Source of the DNA: an uncultured Veillonella sp.
GTDB lineage: Bacteria; Bacillota; Negativicutes; Veillonellales; Veillonellaceae
Direction: 5' to 3'
Length of the DNA: 22,515 nucleotides
Assembly: GCA_934202215.1 (NCBI GenBank)
Contig: CAKPXR010000024.1
Location: 1 to 22,515, forward strand
The number at the start of each line of letters is the position of its first letter. Position 1 is the first letter of the stretch. This document shows positions 1 to 7,999 of the stretch, one piece after another. The notes below the pieces were generated by a model. That model searched no databases. It was not told where the DNA came from and saw nothing but the letters and a program-made list of their open reading frames with translations. The position numbers and the translations under genes are program-made.

Positions 1-1083
1 GAAATGTATACATTTACTACAGGCGACGATGGTGGCTCTAGCTTCACATTGCGTCCGGAAAATACAGCATCTGCTGTGCGTGCATACTTAGAAAATAAAG
101 TATATGGTAAAGAAGGTCTTACAAAATGGTATTACATGGGGCCTATGTTCCGTCATGATAAACCACAAGCAGGTCGTTATCGTCAATTCCACCAATTTGG
201 TGCAGAGGTACTAGGCTCTCAATCTCCAGTTGTAGATAGTGAAGTTATCTGCATGGTTGTACAATTGTTGAAAGACTTTGGTCTTAAAGACCTCAATGTA
301 GAGGTGAACTCTGTAGGTTGCCCAACATGCCGCCCTGTATACCGTGAAAAATTAATTGAATTCTTTGAACCTAAAAAAGAACAATTATGTAGCGACTGCC
401 AAGAGCGTTTATATAAAAATCCTTTGCGTATCTTGGATTGCAAAAATGAAACATGTAAATCCTTGTCTGTAGGTGCTCCTGAAATTCATGAACATTTATG
501 TGAAGAGTGTCATGATCATTTCGAAGAGTTAAAAACATATTTAACCGCTGCTAATGTGCAATATACATTAAATCCTCGTCTTGTACGTGGCCTTGATTAT
601 TACACAAAAACTGCATTCGAAGTACAATATACTCCATTAGGTGCACAAAGTGCTGTAGCCGGTGGTGGCCGTTATGATGGCCTCGTAGAGGAACTTGATG
701 GTCCTCATACACCAGCAATTGGCTTTGCCATGGGTATGGAGCGCTTGTTATTGGCTCTTGAAAAACAAAACTTATTGCCGCAACCATCTGTTGAACCATC
801 TGCATTTGTAGTGGCTCTTGGTGATGCGGCTAAGGTAGAGGCTTTTAAAATTTGCCAAGCGTTACATAATGCATATGTATCCGTTGAAATGGACGGACAG
901 GGCAAGAGTATGAAGGCACAATTAAAATATGCTAACAAAATTAATGCAAAATATGTTATTATATTGGGTGATGATGAATTGGCTCGTGGGGAAGCCATAA
1001 TCCGATTCATGGAAACTAGTGAACAAGAAACTGTACCACTTGATACAGTTTCTGAACGTATAACTTCTTTGGTGAAAGGATGA
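1..1083 (+). CDS. hisS: Histidyl-tRNA synthetase, 5' end cut off by the window
   Basis: Cytoplasmic class II synthetase that attaches histidine to tRNA-His. The frame is open from base 1, and the first visible Met (base 4) aligns with about residue 67 of E. coli HisRS, so roughly 65-70 residues lie upstream. Counting from that Met, class II motif 2 is at residues 58-71 (RYRQFHQFGAEVLG), the histidine-specific signature LVRGLDYYT at 193-201, and motif 3 (AIGFAMGMERLLL) at 238-250. The C-terminal anticodon-binding domain covers about 265-355. A Cys-rich insertion (C106, C109, C129, C132, C146, C151, C166, C169) resembles the one in many Firmicute HisRS proteins and may bind zinc, which is inference. 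The stop overlaps the first candidate start of aspS as ATGA, indicating one operon. Confidence 0.97.
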   Translation, partial: EMYTFTTGDDGGSSFTLRPENTASAVRAYLENKVYGKEGLTKWYYMGPMFRHDKPQAGRYRQFHQFGAEVLGSQSPVVDSEVICMVVQLLKDFGLKDLNVEVNSVGCPTCRPVYREKLIEFFEPKKEQLCSDCQERLYKNPLRILDCKNETCKSLSVGAPEIHEHLCEECHDHFEELKTYLTAANVQYTLNPRLVRGLDYYTKTAFEVQYTPLGAQSAVAGGGRYDGLVEELDGPHTPAIGFAMGMERLLLALEKQNLLPQPSVEPSAFVVALGDAAKVEAFKICQALHNAYVSVEMDGQGKSMKAQLKYANKINAKYVIILGDDELARGEAIIRFMETSEQETVPLDTVSERITSLVKG

Positions 1084-2897
1084 CAATTAGAATGGAAACA
1101 ATGCAAGGCTTACACCGTACGCACGGTTGTGGCACCATCTCTGAACAAGAGGTAGGTAAAGAGGTCGTATTATGTGGTTGGGTTGAACGCCGTCGTGACC
1201 ATGGTGGTTTGATTTTCTTGGATTTACGCGATCGTTCTGGCGTAGTACAAGTAGTAGCATCTCCAGATCATAACGTAGAATCTTTCCATAAAGCAGAGGA
1301 TGTTCGTAATGAATATGTACTTTGCGTACGTGGTAAAATTACAAAACGTGATGAAGCTGCTATTAATCCAAATCTTCCTACAGGTGCATATGAAATGTAC
1401 TGTGAAGAGTTGCGCGTGTTGAATTCCGCTAAAACTCCTCCATTCTATATCCAAGATGATATTGATGTAGATGAAAATATTCGTTTGAAATATCGTTACC
1501 TTGACTTACGTCGTCCGGAAATGCAACGCAACTTGATTTTGCGTCACAAAGTAACGAAAGCAATGCGCGACTTCTTCGATAGCCGCGATTTCTTGGAAAT
1601 TGAAACTCCAATGCTTACTAAATCTACACCAGAAGGGGCTCGTGACTATTTAGTGCCTTCCCGTGTAAATGCTGGTACATTCTATGCATTGCCACAATCT
1701 CCACAAATTTTCAAACAAATCTTGATGGTAGCTGGTTATGAAAAATACTTCCAAATCGTTCGTTGCTTCCGCGATGAAGATTTGCGTGCGGACCGTCAAC
1801 CTGAGTTTACTCAGCTTGACTTGGAAATGTCCTTCGTAGATGAAGAAGACATTTACTCCATGCTTGAAGAAATGATTGCTCATATATTCAAAACTGCATT
1901 GGGTAAAGACATTCCATTGCCTATGCCTCGTATTACATGGGATGAAGCAATGGATAAATACGGTTCTGATAAACCAGACCTTCGTTTCGACATGGCCTTT
2001 ACTGATGTAACTGATCTTGTAAAGAATACAGAATTTAAAGTATTCCGCTCTGTAATCGACAACGGTGGTGTAGTTAAAGGTATCGTTGTACCTGGCGATG
2101 CTGGTATCCCACGTCGTGAACTTGATGATCTCGTTGAATATGTAAACCGCTACGGTGCAAAAGGTCTTGCATGGGCTTGCTTCAATGAAGATGGTTCCAT
2201 CAAGTCTCAAATCATGAAGTTCTTAGGTGAAGATACAATCCGCAATATCGGTGAAAAAATGGGCGCTAAAGGTGGCGATCTTGTATTGATGATTGCTGAT
2301 AAACCTGCAACAGTAGCACGTGCATTGGGCGAATTGCGCCTTGAAATGGCACGCCGCATGAACATGATTGACCCAGATAAATTGGCATTCACATGGGTAA
2401 CTGATTTCCCTATGTTCGAATATAACGAAGATGAAAAACGTTATGTTGCAATGCACCATCCGTTCACAATGCCTCGTCATGAAGATCTTAATAAATTGGA
2501 ATCTGATCCTGGCAGCGTAAAAGCGATTGCTTACGATATGGTATTGAACGGTGTTGAAATCGGTGGCGGTTCCTTGCGTATTTACCAATCCGATGTACAA
2601 GAAAAAGTATTCAAAGCTATTGGTTTATCTGAAGAAGAAGCTAAATCTAAATTCGGCTTCATGCTTGATGCATTCCAATACGGTGCACCGCCTCATGCTG
2701 GTTGTGCATTCGGCCTTGATCGTCTCGTTATGTTGATGGCAAAACGTCAATCTATCCGCGACGTAATAGCATTCCCTAAAACTCAATCTGCTTCTGACGT
2801 AATGAGCCAAGCGCCATCTGAAGTAGAACCTAAGCAATTAAAAGAATTGCATATTAAGCCAGATATCGAGGAAGAAGAAGAGCAATCTTTGGTGTAA
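1080..2897 (+). CDS. aspS: Aspartyl-tRNA synthetase, bacterial type, probably non-discriminating
   Basis: Class II synthetase charging tRNA-Asp. Numbering is from the ATG at 1080 (605 aa, normal for bacterial AspRS with the GAD insertion). An N-terminal OB-fold anticodon domain occupies about 10-115, with GWVERRRDHGGLIFLDLRD at 33-51. Motif 2 FRDEDLRADRQPEFTQLD is at 230-247, a GAD insertion lies at about 290-420, and motif 3 includes GLDRLVM at 545-551. His41 in the RRDHGG motif is the residue I associate with non-discriminating AspRS enzymes that also make Asp-tRNA-Asn, where discriminating enzymes have Leu. The start is uncertain: ATG 1080 abuts the purine run GAAAGG, while ATG 1092 and ATG 1101 have more room and fit the family's shorter N-terminus better. 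It is co-transcribed with hisS. Confidence 0.97.
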   Translation: MTIRMETMQGLHRTHGCGTISEQEVGKEVVLCGWVERRRDHGGLIFLDLRDRSGVVQVVASPDHNVESFHKAEDVRNEYVLCVRGKITKRDEAAINPNLPTGAYEMYCEELRVLNSAKTPPFYIQDDIDVDENIRLKYRYLDLRRPEMQRNLILRHKVTKAMRDFFDSRDFLEIETPMLTKSTPEGARDYLVPSRVNAGTFYALPQSPQIFKQILMVAGYEKYFQIVRCFRDEDLRADRQPEFTQLDLEMSFVDEEDIYSMLEEMIAHIFKTALGKDIPLPMPRITWDEAMDKYGSDKPDLRFDMAFTDVTDLVKNTEFKVFRSVIDNGGVVKGIVVPGDAGIPRRELDDLVEYVNRYGAKGLAWACFNEDGSIKSQIMKFLGEDTIRNIGEKMGAKGGDLVLMIADKPATVARALGELRLEMARRMNMIDPDKLAFTWVTDFPMFEYNEDEKRYVAMHHPFTMPRHEDLNKLESDPGSVKAIAYDMVLNGVEIGGGSLRIYQSDVQEKVFKAIGLSEEEAKSKFGFMLDAFQYGAPPHAGCAFGLDRLVMLMAKRQSIRDVIAFPKTQSASDVMSQAPSEVEPKQLKELHIKPDIEEEEEQSLV

Positions 2898-2937
2898 AAA
2901 CATAGGCAAGAATTGATTAAATTTGAAATGTCAAGAC

Positions 2938-2966
2938 TTGTTAATTACGAATCTTTCTGATACTAT
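2938..2966 (+). promoter_or_regulatory. Sigma-70 promoter of the 6S RNA gene
   Basis: TTGTTA (2938-2943), a 17-base spacer and TACTAT (2961-2966) predict a start at about 2973, just before the closing stem of the 6S RNA. The assignment rests on the hexamers, spacing and position. Confidence 0.55.
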
Positions 2967-2973
2967 TTATGTA

Positions 2974-3153
2974 TAAGATATCCCTGCCATGTGCGTGTGA
3001 TATCGCAGTTTTGAGCCAACACATTTACTTCGGGAGTCTGAACTCTCGTCTGAACGTTACGCCCTTACGGGACAACTGCAGGATGAGGAGGACACCCACC
3101 TGCCCTAAGCAGGATCAAAACGCGGTACATTACGGCATGGTGGGGCTTTTTTG
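2974..3153 (+). ncRNA. ssrS: 6S RNA
   Basis: 6S RNA mimics an open promoter, binds sigma-70 RNA polymerase holoenzyme and dampens transcription in stationary phase. The transcript would be about 180 nt, the usual size. The ends pair as a closing stem: CCCTGCCATG (2982-2991) with CATGGTGGGG (3136-3145), allowing G-U pairs. Inside it, GTTTTGA near 3009 pairs with TCAAAAC near 3115, flanking a large central bubble whose 3' side carries the CACCCACCTGCCC stretch typical of the family. A T run (3147-3152) follows directly, so the terminal stem probably also serves as terminator. Its place between aspS and rarA matches the position of bsrA in Bacillus as I recall it. Exact ends are approximate. Confidence 0.88.
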
Positions 3154-3223
3154 CGTGTAAAAATGGCAAAAAATAGTAATTAATGTCATATACCATATAG
3201 AGAAATAGACTTGTATATATCGT

Positions 3224-3241
3224 TATCAATTGCTATTGATA
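3224..3241 (+). repeat. Short perfect inverted repeat upstream of rarA
   Basis: TATCAAT (3224-3230), a 4-base centre TGCT and ATTGATA (3235-3241) form a 7-bp perfect inverted repeat. It could be an operator or chance in A+T-rich DNA. It lies about 30 bases upstream of the -35 element of the proposed rarA promoter. Confidence 0.3.
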
Positions 3242-3269
3242 CATGTATAGTGTGCTTAATAAATATCAT

Positions 3270-3298
3270 TTGCTGAATCGACATATACGATGTATAAA
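3270..3298 (+). promoter_or_regulatory. Candidate rarA promoter
   Basis: TTGCTG (3270-3275), a 17-base spacer and TATAAA (3293-3298) predict a start near 3305, giving a leader of about 37 nt before rarA. No other good hexamer pair was found between the 6S RNA terminator and rarA. Confidence 0.45.
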
Positions 3299-3341
3299 AT
3301 ATTAGACTTAATAGTTAGATGCTATGGATTGAGGTGATAGG

Positions 3342-4643
3342 ATGGATAGTTTATTTGATATGACGCCTACCAATACGTATGAGCCGTTACCTGTGAGGAT
3401 GCGTCCTACTACATTAGATCATTTATATGGTCAAGAGAAAGCGGTAGGGAAGGGAACTTTCTTGCGTGCCATGGTTGAAAAGGATACAATTCCATCCATG
3501 CTTTTTTATGGACCCTGTGGAACGGGTAAAACTACACTAGCAGGTATTATTGCTAAGGTTAGTAATAGTCATTTTGTAAATTTAAATGCTACTAATGCAG
3601 GTATAGGTGAGTTGCGTAATATCATAGAGGATGCTCGTAAGCGGGTACGGTCTTTACAACAAAGAACTATTTTATTCCTCGATGAAATTCACCGTTTTAA
3701 TAAAAGTCAACAAGATGTATTGTTACCTTGTGTAGAGGATGGGACAATTATTCTTATTGGAGCTACTACAGAAAATCCGTTTTTTGAGGTAAATAGACCA
3801 CTTTTATCTCGTCTAAGATTAATTACACTAGAGGCACTTACACCAAAGGCTATAGGCCAAATTTTGCGCCGTGCTATTACAGATGATGAGGTTGGACTTG
3901 GTAAAAGACATCTGCATGTGACAGATGAAGTTCTTGAAGATGTGGGGATTTTCGTTAATGGCGATGGGCGTATGGCGTTGAATATTTTAGAGCAGGCTGC
4001 AGCAATGGTACCTGATGAGGGCACTATTACCATAGAGATTCTAGAGAAGGTCGTAGGTCGTCGTATTTATACATACGATAAAAAAGGTGATAGTCACTAC
4101 GATACGATTTCTGCGTTTATTAAAAGTATGCGTGGATCTGATGTGCAAGCGACGATGCATTACTTGGCACGTATGATTGAAGCTGGCGAAGATCCAAACT
4201 TTATCGCTCGTCGTATCGTAATTTGTGCTGCTGAGGATGTAGGTCTAGCAGATCCTCAAGCTTTAATTCTCGCCAATGCTGCTGCTCAAGCGGCTCATAT
4301 GGTAGGCTTCCCTGAAGCGCGCATTATATTATCTGAGGCGGCTTGTTATGTAGCATTAGCGCCGAAAAGTAATTCTGCTTATATGGCAATAGATGCGGCT
4401 ATTGCTGATGTGCGCCATAAGGAATGTGGTCAGGTTCCAGATCATTTAAAGGATAGTCATTACAGTGGGGCTAGCAAGCTAGGTCATGGGAACACTTATA
4501 AGTATGCTCATAACTATCTAAATGGCTATGTAAAGCAACAGTATTTACCAACACCTCTTAAGGGGGCTATATATTACAATGGTATTAAAAGAGGTAAAGA
4601 AGAACAGTTGCTTCACGACTGGGAGGAACGGCGCAAAAGCTAA
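3342..4643 (+). CDS. rarA: Replication-associated recombination protein A (RarA/MgsA, AAA+ ATPase)
   Basis: Clamp-loader-like AAA+ ATPase acting at stalled or damaged replication forks, related to bacterial MgsA and eukaryotic WRNIP1. The protein is 433 aa, the usual length. Walker A is GPCGTGKTT at 57-65; the family usually has Pro where Cys59 stands. Walker B is ILFLDE at 110-115, followed by the HRFNKSQQD signature. Sensor-1 region GATTENP is at 140-146 and the arginine-finger region LLSRLRL at 154-160. The C-terminal half holds the tetramerisation domain, including the conserved EDVGLADPQAL stretch, and ends with a basic tail. The start ATG at 3342 has a strong SD (GAGGTGAT, 3331-3338). 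It follows the 6S RNA gene and appears to be its own transcription unit. Confidence 0.96.
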   Translation: MDSLFDMTPTNTYEPLPVRMRPTTLDHLYGQEKAVGKGTFLRAMVEKDTIPSMLFYGPCGTGKTTLAGIIAKVSNSHFVNLNATNAGIGELRNIIEDARKRVRSLQQRTILFLDEIHRFNKSQQDVLLPCVEDGTIILIGATTENPFFEVNRPLLSRLRLITLEALTPKAIGQILRRAITDDEVGLGKRHLHVTDEVLEDVGIFVNGDGRMALNILEQAAAMVPDEGTITIEILEKVVGRRIYTYDKKGDSHYDTISAFIKSMRGSDVQATMHYLARMIEAGEDPNFIARRIVICAAEDVGLADPQALILANAAAQAAHMVGFPEARIILSEAACYVALAPKSNSAYMAIDAAIADVRHKECGQVPDHLKDSHYSGASKLGHGNTYKYAHNYLNGYVKQQYLPTPLKGAIYYNGIKRGKEEQLLHDWEERRKS

Positions 4644-4660
4644 CTAAATACTTCGATATA

Positions 4661-4669
4661 TGCTATAAT
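4661..4669 (+). promoter_or_regulatory. Candidate extended -10 promoter for ftsK
   Basis: TGCTATAAT at 4661-4669 is a full extended -10 (TGn plus TATAAT) with no recognisable -35, in the 81-base gap between rarA and ftsK. The predicted start is near 4676. A second TATAAT overlaps at 4669-4674. Confidence 0.4.
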
Positions 4670-4724
4670 ATAATGATAAGTTAATTTGCAATGGTGTTAT
4701 ATAGTAAGGGGTTTGTATAGATTT

Positions 4725-7469
4725 ATGGCAGAAGAAAAAACTTCCACCAAAAAAAGTAATACACGACGAAAGCGAACAAGTACAAAACAGCAAACTAAGT
4801 CTCAAGGGTTTTCCTTGCGTAGCGAAGTTAAAGGTTTAATTGTAATTGCTTTTGCAGTTATTTCTCTGCTCGGATTCTTTGGATTTGAACTAGGGCTTGT
4901 AGGACAGATTTTAACGGGGATATTCCGTTATGGCTTTGGCCTAGGCGGTATTATTCCCTGTCTTGGCGTTTTCTGGATAGGCTGGCGATTATTATATAAG
5001 GGAACATTTATTTCCATTACTAAACGAGGCATTGTAATGACCTTGTTCTTCCTATTTTTGCTAGCTCTCGTTCCATTGTGGCGCGTTCCTGAGGGGCAGG
5101 AACTGATTACAACACAATTGGCTAATCAAGGTGGCGTTGTAGGTGGGGCAATCGCTACATTCCTTCGCACATTGTTAGGTGAGCTTGGGGCCATCATTTT
5201 AGATGTGTTCTTGTTATTAGCTTTTGGTATTCTAATTACCCGTTTATCCTTGCGCAGTGGCTTACAAAAGGCGGCGGATAAAACTCAAGTCGGCTTAGAT
5301 GTAGCTAAAGAAGTAGCTGCTGAGAAGGTAGCTGTAGCTAAAGAGGTCTTCGAAGATTGGAATGAACAACGCAAAGAGGCAGCAGAACAACGTAAAGCCT
5401 ATAACAGGGAAAAGGATACACGCTTTACTGATGCTGCAGATCAAGCGTTAGATTCATTGGAAAAACGCGGTATAACTGTTGATAGAGATAATTTTGAAAC
5501 TAGTACAATTGTAGAGAATGAACCTATGGTAGACACAGTAAAAACTGTGGAAACACCAAAGGCTCCTACATCTTGGAAAGAATTAGCCGAAATAGAGGCC
5601 CGTAATCGTGGAGCAGAACAATTGGCGAATATTTCTGAAGCTTCTGGTGATGCTAGGTCTTATGATGCAGATGATTTCAATCAATTTTCTGATGCTAGTA
5701 GATCTACAGGTGATGATTATGTATATACTCCAGATGAGGATTACACATATACTCCAGACGAAGGATATATAGATGAGTCTGAAGCAGTAGACAATAAGCA
5801 TGAGAAACAACCCGAGTTTACATATCAAAATACAACGATTGGTCCATTGGAAACTAATCACGCTGCTATAGCTTCTGCTGTACCTGGAACAGGTGCTGCT
5901 GCAAGTTCTGTAAGTGCTGGTGCCGGTATGTCTGGTATGAGCTTACAAGTACCATCTACCATTAGTACTACAGAAGATACAGCACAAGTAGCAGTGTCTA
6001 AAGATGGTCAAATTCACCGTACCTATGATAGACCGTACCATTTCCCAAGCCTTGATATTTTGGCGAAAGGGAAGGAAAGTCAAAGCAATGGTGAAGAAGT
6101 AGCGCAAAATGCAATGATGCTTGAAAATGTATTGAGTAACTTTGGTATTACTGCTAAAGTTGTTAATGCTACACAAGGTCCAACTGTTACACGTTATGAA
6201 ATTGAACCTGCACCTGGTGTAAAGGTTAGCCGTATCGTCAACTTAACTGATGATATTGCCTTAAACTTAGCGGCTCAACATATTCGTATGGAGGCTCCAA
6301 TTCCTGGTAAATCCGCTATCGGTATTGAGGTTCCTAATAAGACGACCGAGGCTGTACATTTACGTGATGTTCTTGATTGCAGTGACTTCAAGGATGCTCG
6401 TGGTGGCATTCCAGTTGGTCTTGGTAAGGATATTGCAGGTAAGCCTGTTATTACTGACCTTGCGAAGATGCCTCATTTACTTGTAGCAGGTACTACTGGT
6501 TCCGGTAAATCTGTATGTGTTAATACATTGATTTCCAGTATTCTCTTCAGTCGTAAACCAGAAGAGGTTAAGCTTTTATTAATTGACCCTAAGATGGTTG
6601 AATTGTCTATCTACAATGGCATTCCTCACTTGATGGCGCCAGTTGTAATAGATATGAAAAAAGCTGCTGCTGTATTGCGTTGGGCCGTTCGTGAGATGGA
6701 GGCTCGTTATAAAGCCTTTGCAGCATCTGGTAAACGCGATATTAAGAGCTATAATGAGGCACATCCTAAGGCGGCTATGCCTTTAATTGTATTAATTATC
6801 GATGAGTTAGCTGACCTTATGATGACAGCTCCTGATGATATTGAAGAATCTATCAGTCGCTTAGCACAAATGGCGCGTGCTGCAGGTATTCACATGGTAC
6901 TTGCTACACAACGTCCATCTGTTAACGTTATTACAGGTTCTATTAAGGCCAATGTGCCGAGCCGTATTTCCTTTGCCGTAGGTTCTCAAATTGACTCTCG
7001 TACTATCCTAGATATGGCTGGAGCCGAGAAATTGCTTGGCAAAGGCGATATGTTATTTGCTCCAATTGGTGCTAATAAACCAATTCGTGTACAAGGTGCA
7101 TTTATCTCTGATGATGAAGTGGAACATCTTGTGGAATTTGTAAAAGCTCAACGAGAACCAGAATATGACGATACTGTTACAGAAGAGGCTGAAAAGGAAA
7201 CCGAAAAAGAATCATCTGAAGAAAATGATATTTATCGCGATGAATTATTAGAGCGTGCTGTTAATCTCGTTATGGAATCTGGTCAAGCTTCTGTGTCCAT
7301 GTTACAGCGTCGATTCCGCATTGGATATACTCGTGCGGCTCGCCTTGTAGATACGATGGAAGATCTTAAAATAGTGGGCCCTAGTATGGGCAGTAAGGCT
7401 CGAGAAATTTTAATGAGCCCTGAACAAGCAAAGGCACGATATTTCTCGGATTCCAATGATGAGCAATAA
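4725..7469 (+). CDS. ftsK: DNA translocase FtsK/SpoIIIE
   Basis: Septum-anchored hexameric dsDNA pump that clears and segregates chromosome ends at division. From ATG 4725 the protein is 914 aa. A Lys/Arg/Thr/Ser-rich cytoplasmic start is followed by about four membrane segments within residues 35-180. Next comes a long charged, low-complexity linker with a short YTPDE repeat (around 331-350) and a Gly/Ala/Ser-rich patch. The motor carries Walker A GTTGSGKS (589-596) and Walker B LIVLIIDELADLM (687-699), with the LATQRPSVNVITG stretch beyond. The C-terminal gamma winged helix (about 838-905) should read polar guide sequences. An open frame extends up to a TTG at 4686, but ATG 4725 has the AAGGGG run upstream (4706-4711) and gives a normal basic N-terminus. 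SpoIIIE and FtsK cannot be told apart by sequence alone here. Confidence 0.96.
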   Translation: MAEEKTSTKKSNTRRKRTSTKQQTKSQGFSLRSEVKGLIVIAFAVISLLGFFGFELGLVGQILTGIFRYGFGLGGIIPCLGVFWIGWRLLYKGTFISITKRGIVMTLFFLFLLALVPLWRVPEGQELITTQLANQGGVVGGAIATFLRTLLGELGAIILDVFLLLAFGILITRLSLRSGLQKAADKTQVGLDVAKEVAAEKVAVAKEVFEDWNEQRKEAAEQRKAYNREKDTRFTDAADQALDSLEKRGITVDRDNFETSTIVENEPMVDTVKTVETPKAPTSWKELAEIEARNRGAEQLANISEASGDARSYDADDFNQFSDASRSTGDDYVYTPDEDYTYTPDEGYIDESEAVDNKHEKQPEFTYQNTTIGPLETNHAAIASAVPGTGAAASSVSAGAGMSGMSLQVPSTISTTEDTAQVAVSKDGQIHRTYDRPYHFPSLDILAKGKESQSNGEEVAQNAMMLENVLSNFGITAKVVNATQGPTVTRYEIEPAPGVKVSRIVNLTDDIALNLAAQHIRMEAPIPGKSAIGIEVPNKTTEAVHLRDVLDCSDFKDARGGIPVGLGKDIAGKPVITDLAKMPHLLVAGTTGSGKSVCVNTLISSILFSRKPEEVKLLLIDPKMVELSIYNGIPHLMAPVVIDMKKAAAVLRWAVREMEARYKAFAASGKRDIKSYNEAHPKAAMPLIVLIIDELADLMMTAPDDIEESISRLAQMARAAGIHMVLATQRPSVNVITGSIKANVPSRISFAVGSQIDSRTILDMAGAEKLLGKGDMLFAPIGANKPIRVQGAFISDDEVEHLVEFVKAQREPEYDDTVTEEAEKETEKESSEENDIYRDELLERAVNLVMESGQASVSMLQRRFRIGYTRAARLVDTMEDLKIVGPSMGSKAREILMSPEQAKARYFSDSNDEQ

Positions 7470-7517
7470 TTGAATGATTATGATATAAGTACTATGTAGA
7501 GTGAGAAAGGAACGAAA

Positions 7518-7970
7518 ATGGCTGAATTAGGCGAAGAATTACGACGTGAACGGGTAAGACGTAATCTAACCTTTAAAGATGTGGAGCAAGTGCTACACAT
7601 TAAAACAACCTATTTAGAAGCTATCGAAGATGGTAAGTATGATATCATTCCTGGGCAGATCTACGTAAAAGGCTTTATTCGTAATTACGGCAATTATTTA
7701 GATCTTGATGGTGATCGCTTGGTAAAAGCGTATCAAAGTCAAGTAGGTGATATAGACACGTTTTCTTTGCGTTCTGTTACACGTCAGAAGGCACAAGCGA
7801 TCCCAAATTTGGTGCAAAGTGAATTCGTTGAATACCAAACTTCTAAGAAGCGTATGTCCTTAGAAACGCGTCAACGTAAACGTCAACGCTCTATCGTACA
7901 AGAACGCATTATTTTAGGTATTATTTTATTCTGTATGGCATTATTTTTACTATGGTTATTCCTTTTCTAA
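7518..7970 (+). CDS. rodZ: Short RodZ-like helix-turn-helix membrane protein
   Basis: RodZ links the MreB cytoskeleton to the wall-elongation machinery. This 150-aa protein has an N-terminal Xre/HTH_25-type domain (about 3-70, including RNLTFKDVEQVLHIKTTYLEAI), followed by the conserved YVKGFIRNYGNYLDLD stretch. A very basic juxtamembrane segment (about 112-126, rich in Lys and Arg) leads to one hydrophobic helix at about 129-150. The chain ends inside or just after that helix, so the extracytoplasmic domain of longer RodZ proteins (about 300 aa in B. subtilis) is absent. The start has a good SD (AAAGGA, spacing 8). Placement after ftsK and upstream of cinA-recA mirrors the ymfM region of Bacillus. 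The family call is sound; full RodZ function is inference. Confidence 0.8.
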   Translation: MAELGEELRRERVRRNLTFKDVEQVLHIKTTYLEAIEDGKYDIIPGQIYVKGFIRNYGNYLDLDGDRLVKAYQSQVGDIDTFSLRSVTRQKAQAIPNLVQSEFVEYQTSKKRMSLETRQRKRQRSIVQERIILGIILFCMALFLLWLFLF

Positions 7971-7999
7971 TAAAGGGAAGAAAGGCATTTACTCAATCA

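Noticed and set aside
1650..2210. 186-aa open frame on the - strand inside aspS
   Set aside because: It is the complement of conserved AspRS codons, has no recognisable domain and no start signals. The long antisense frame follows from the codon usage of aspS.
2969..3160. 63-aa open frame on the + strand
   Set aside because: It lies entirely within the 6S RNA gene and its terminator, has no SD, and its composition reflects the RNA's stems.
5714..5776. YTPDE repeats in the FtsK linker as a possible special domain
   Set aside because: There are only about two imperfect copies in a low-complexity linker that varies freely in this family.
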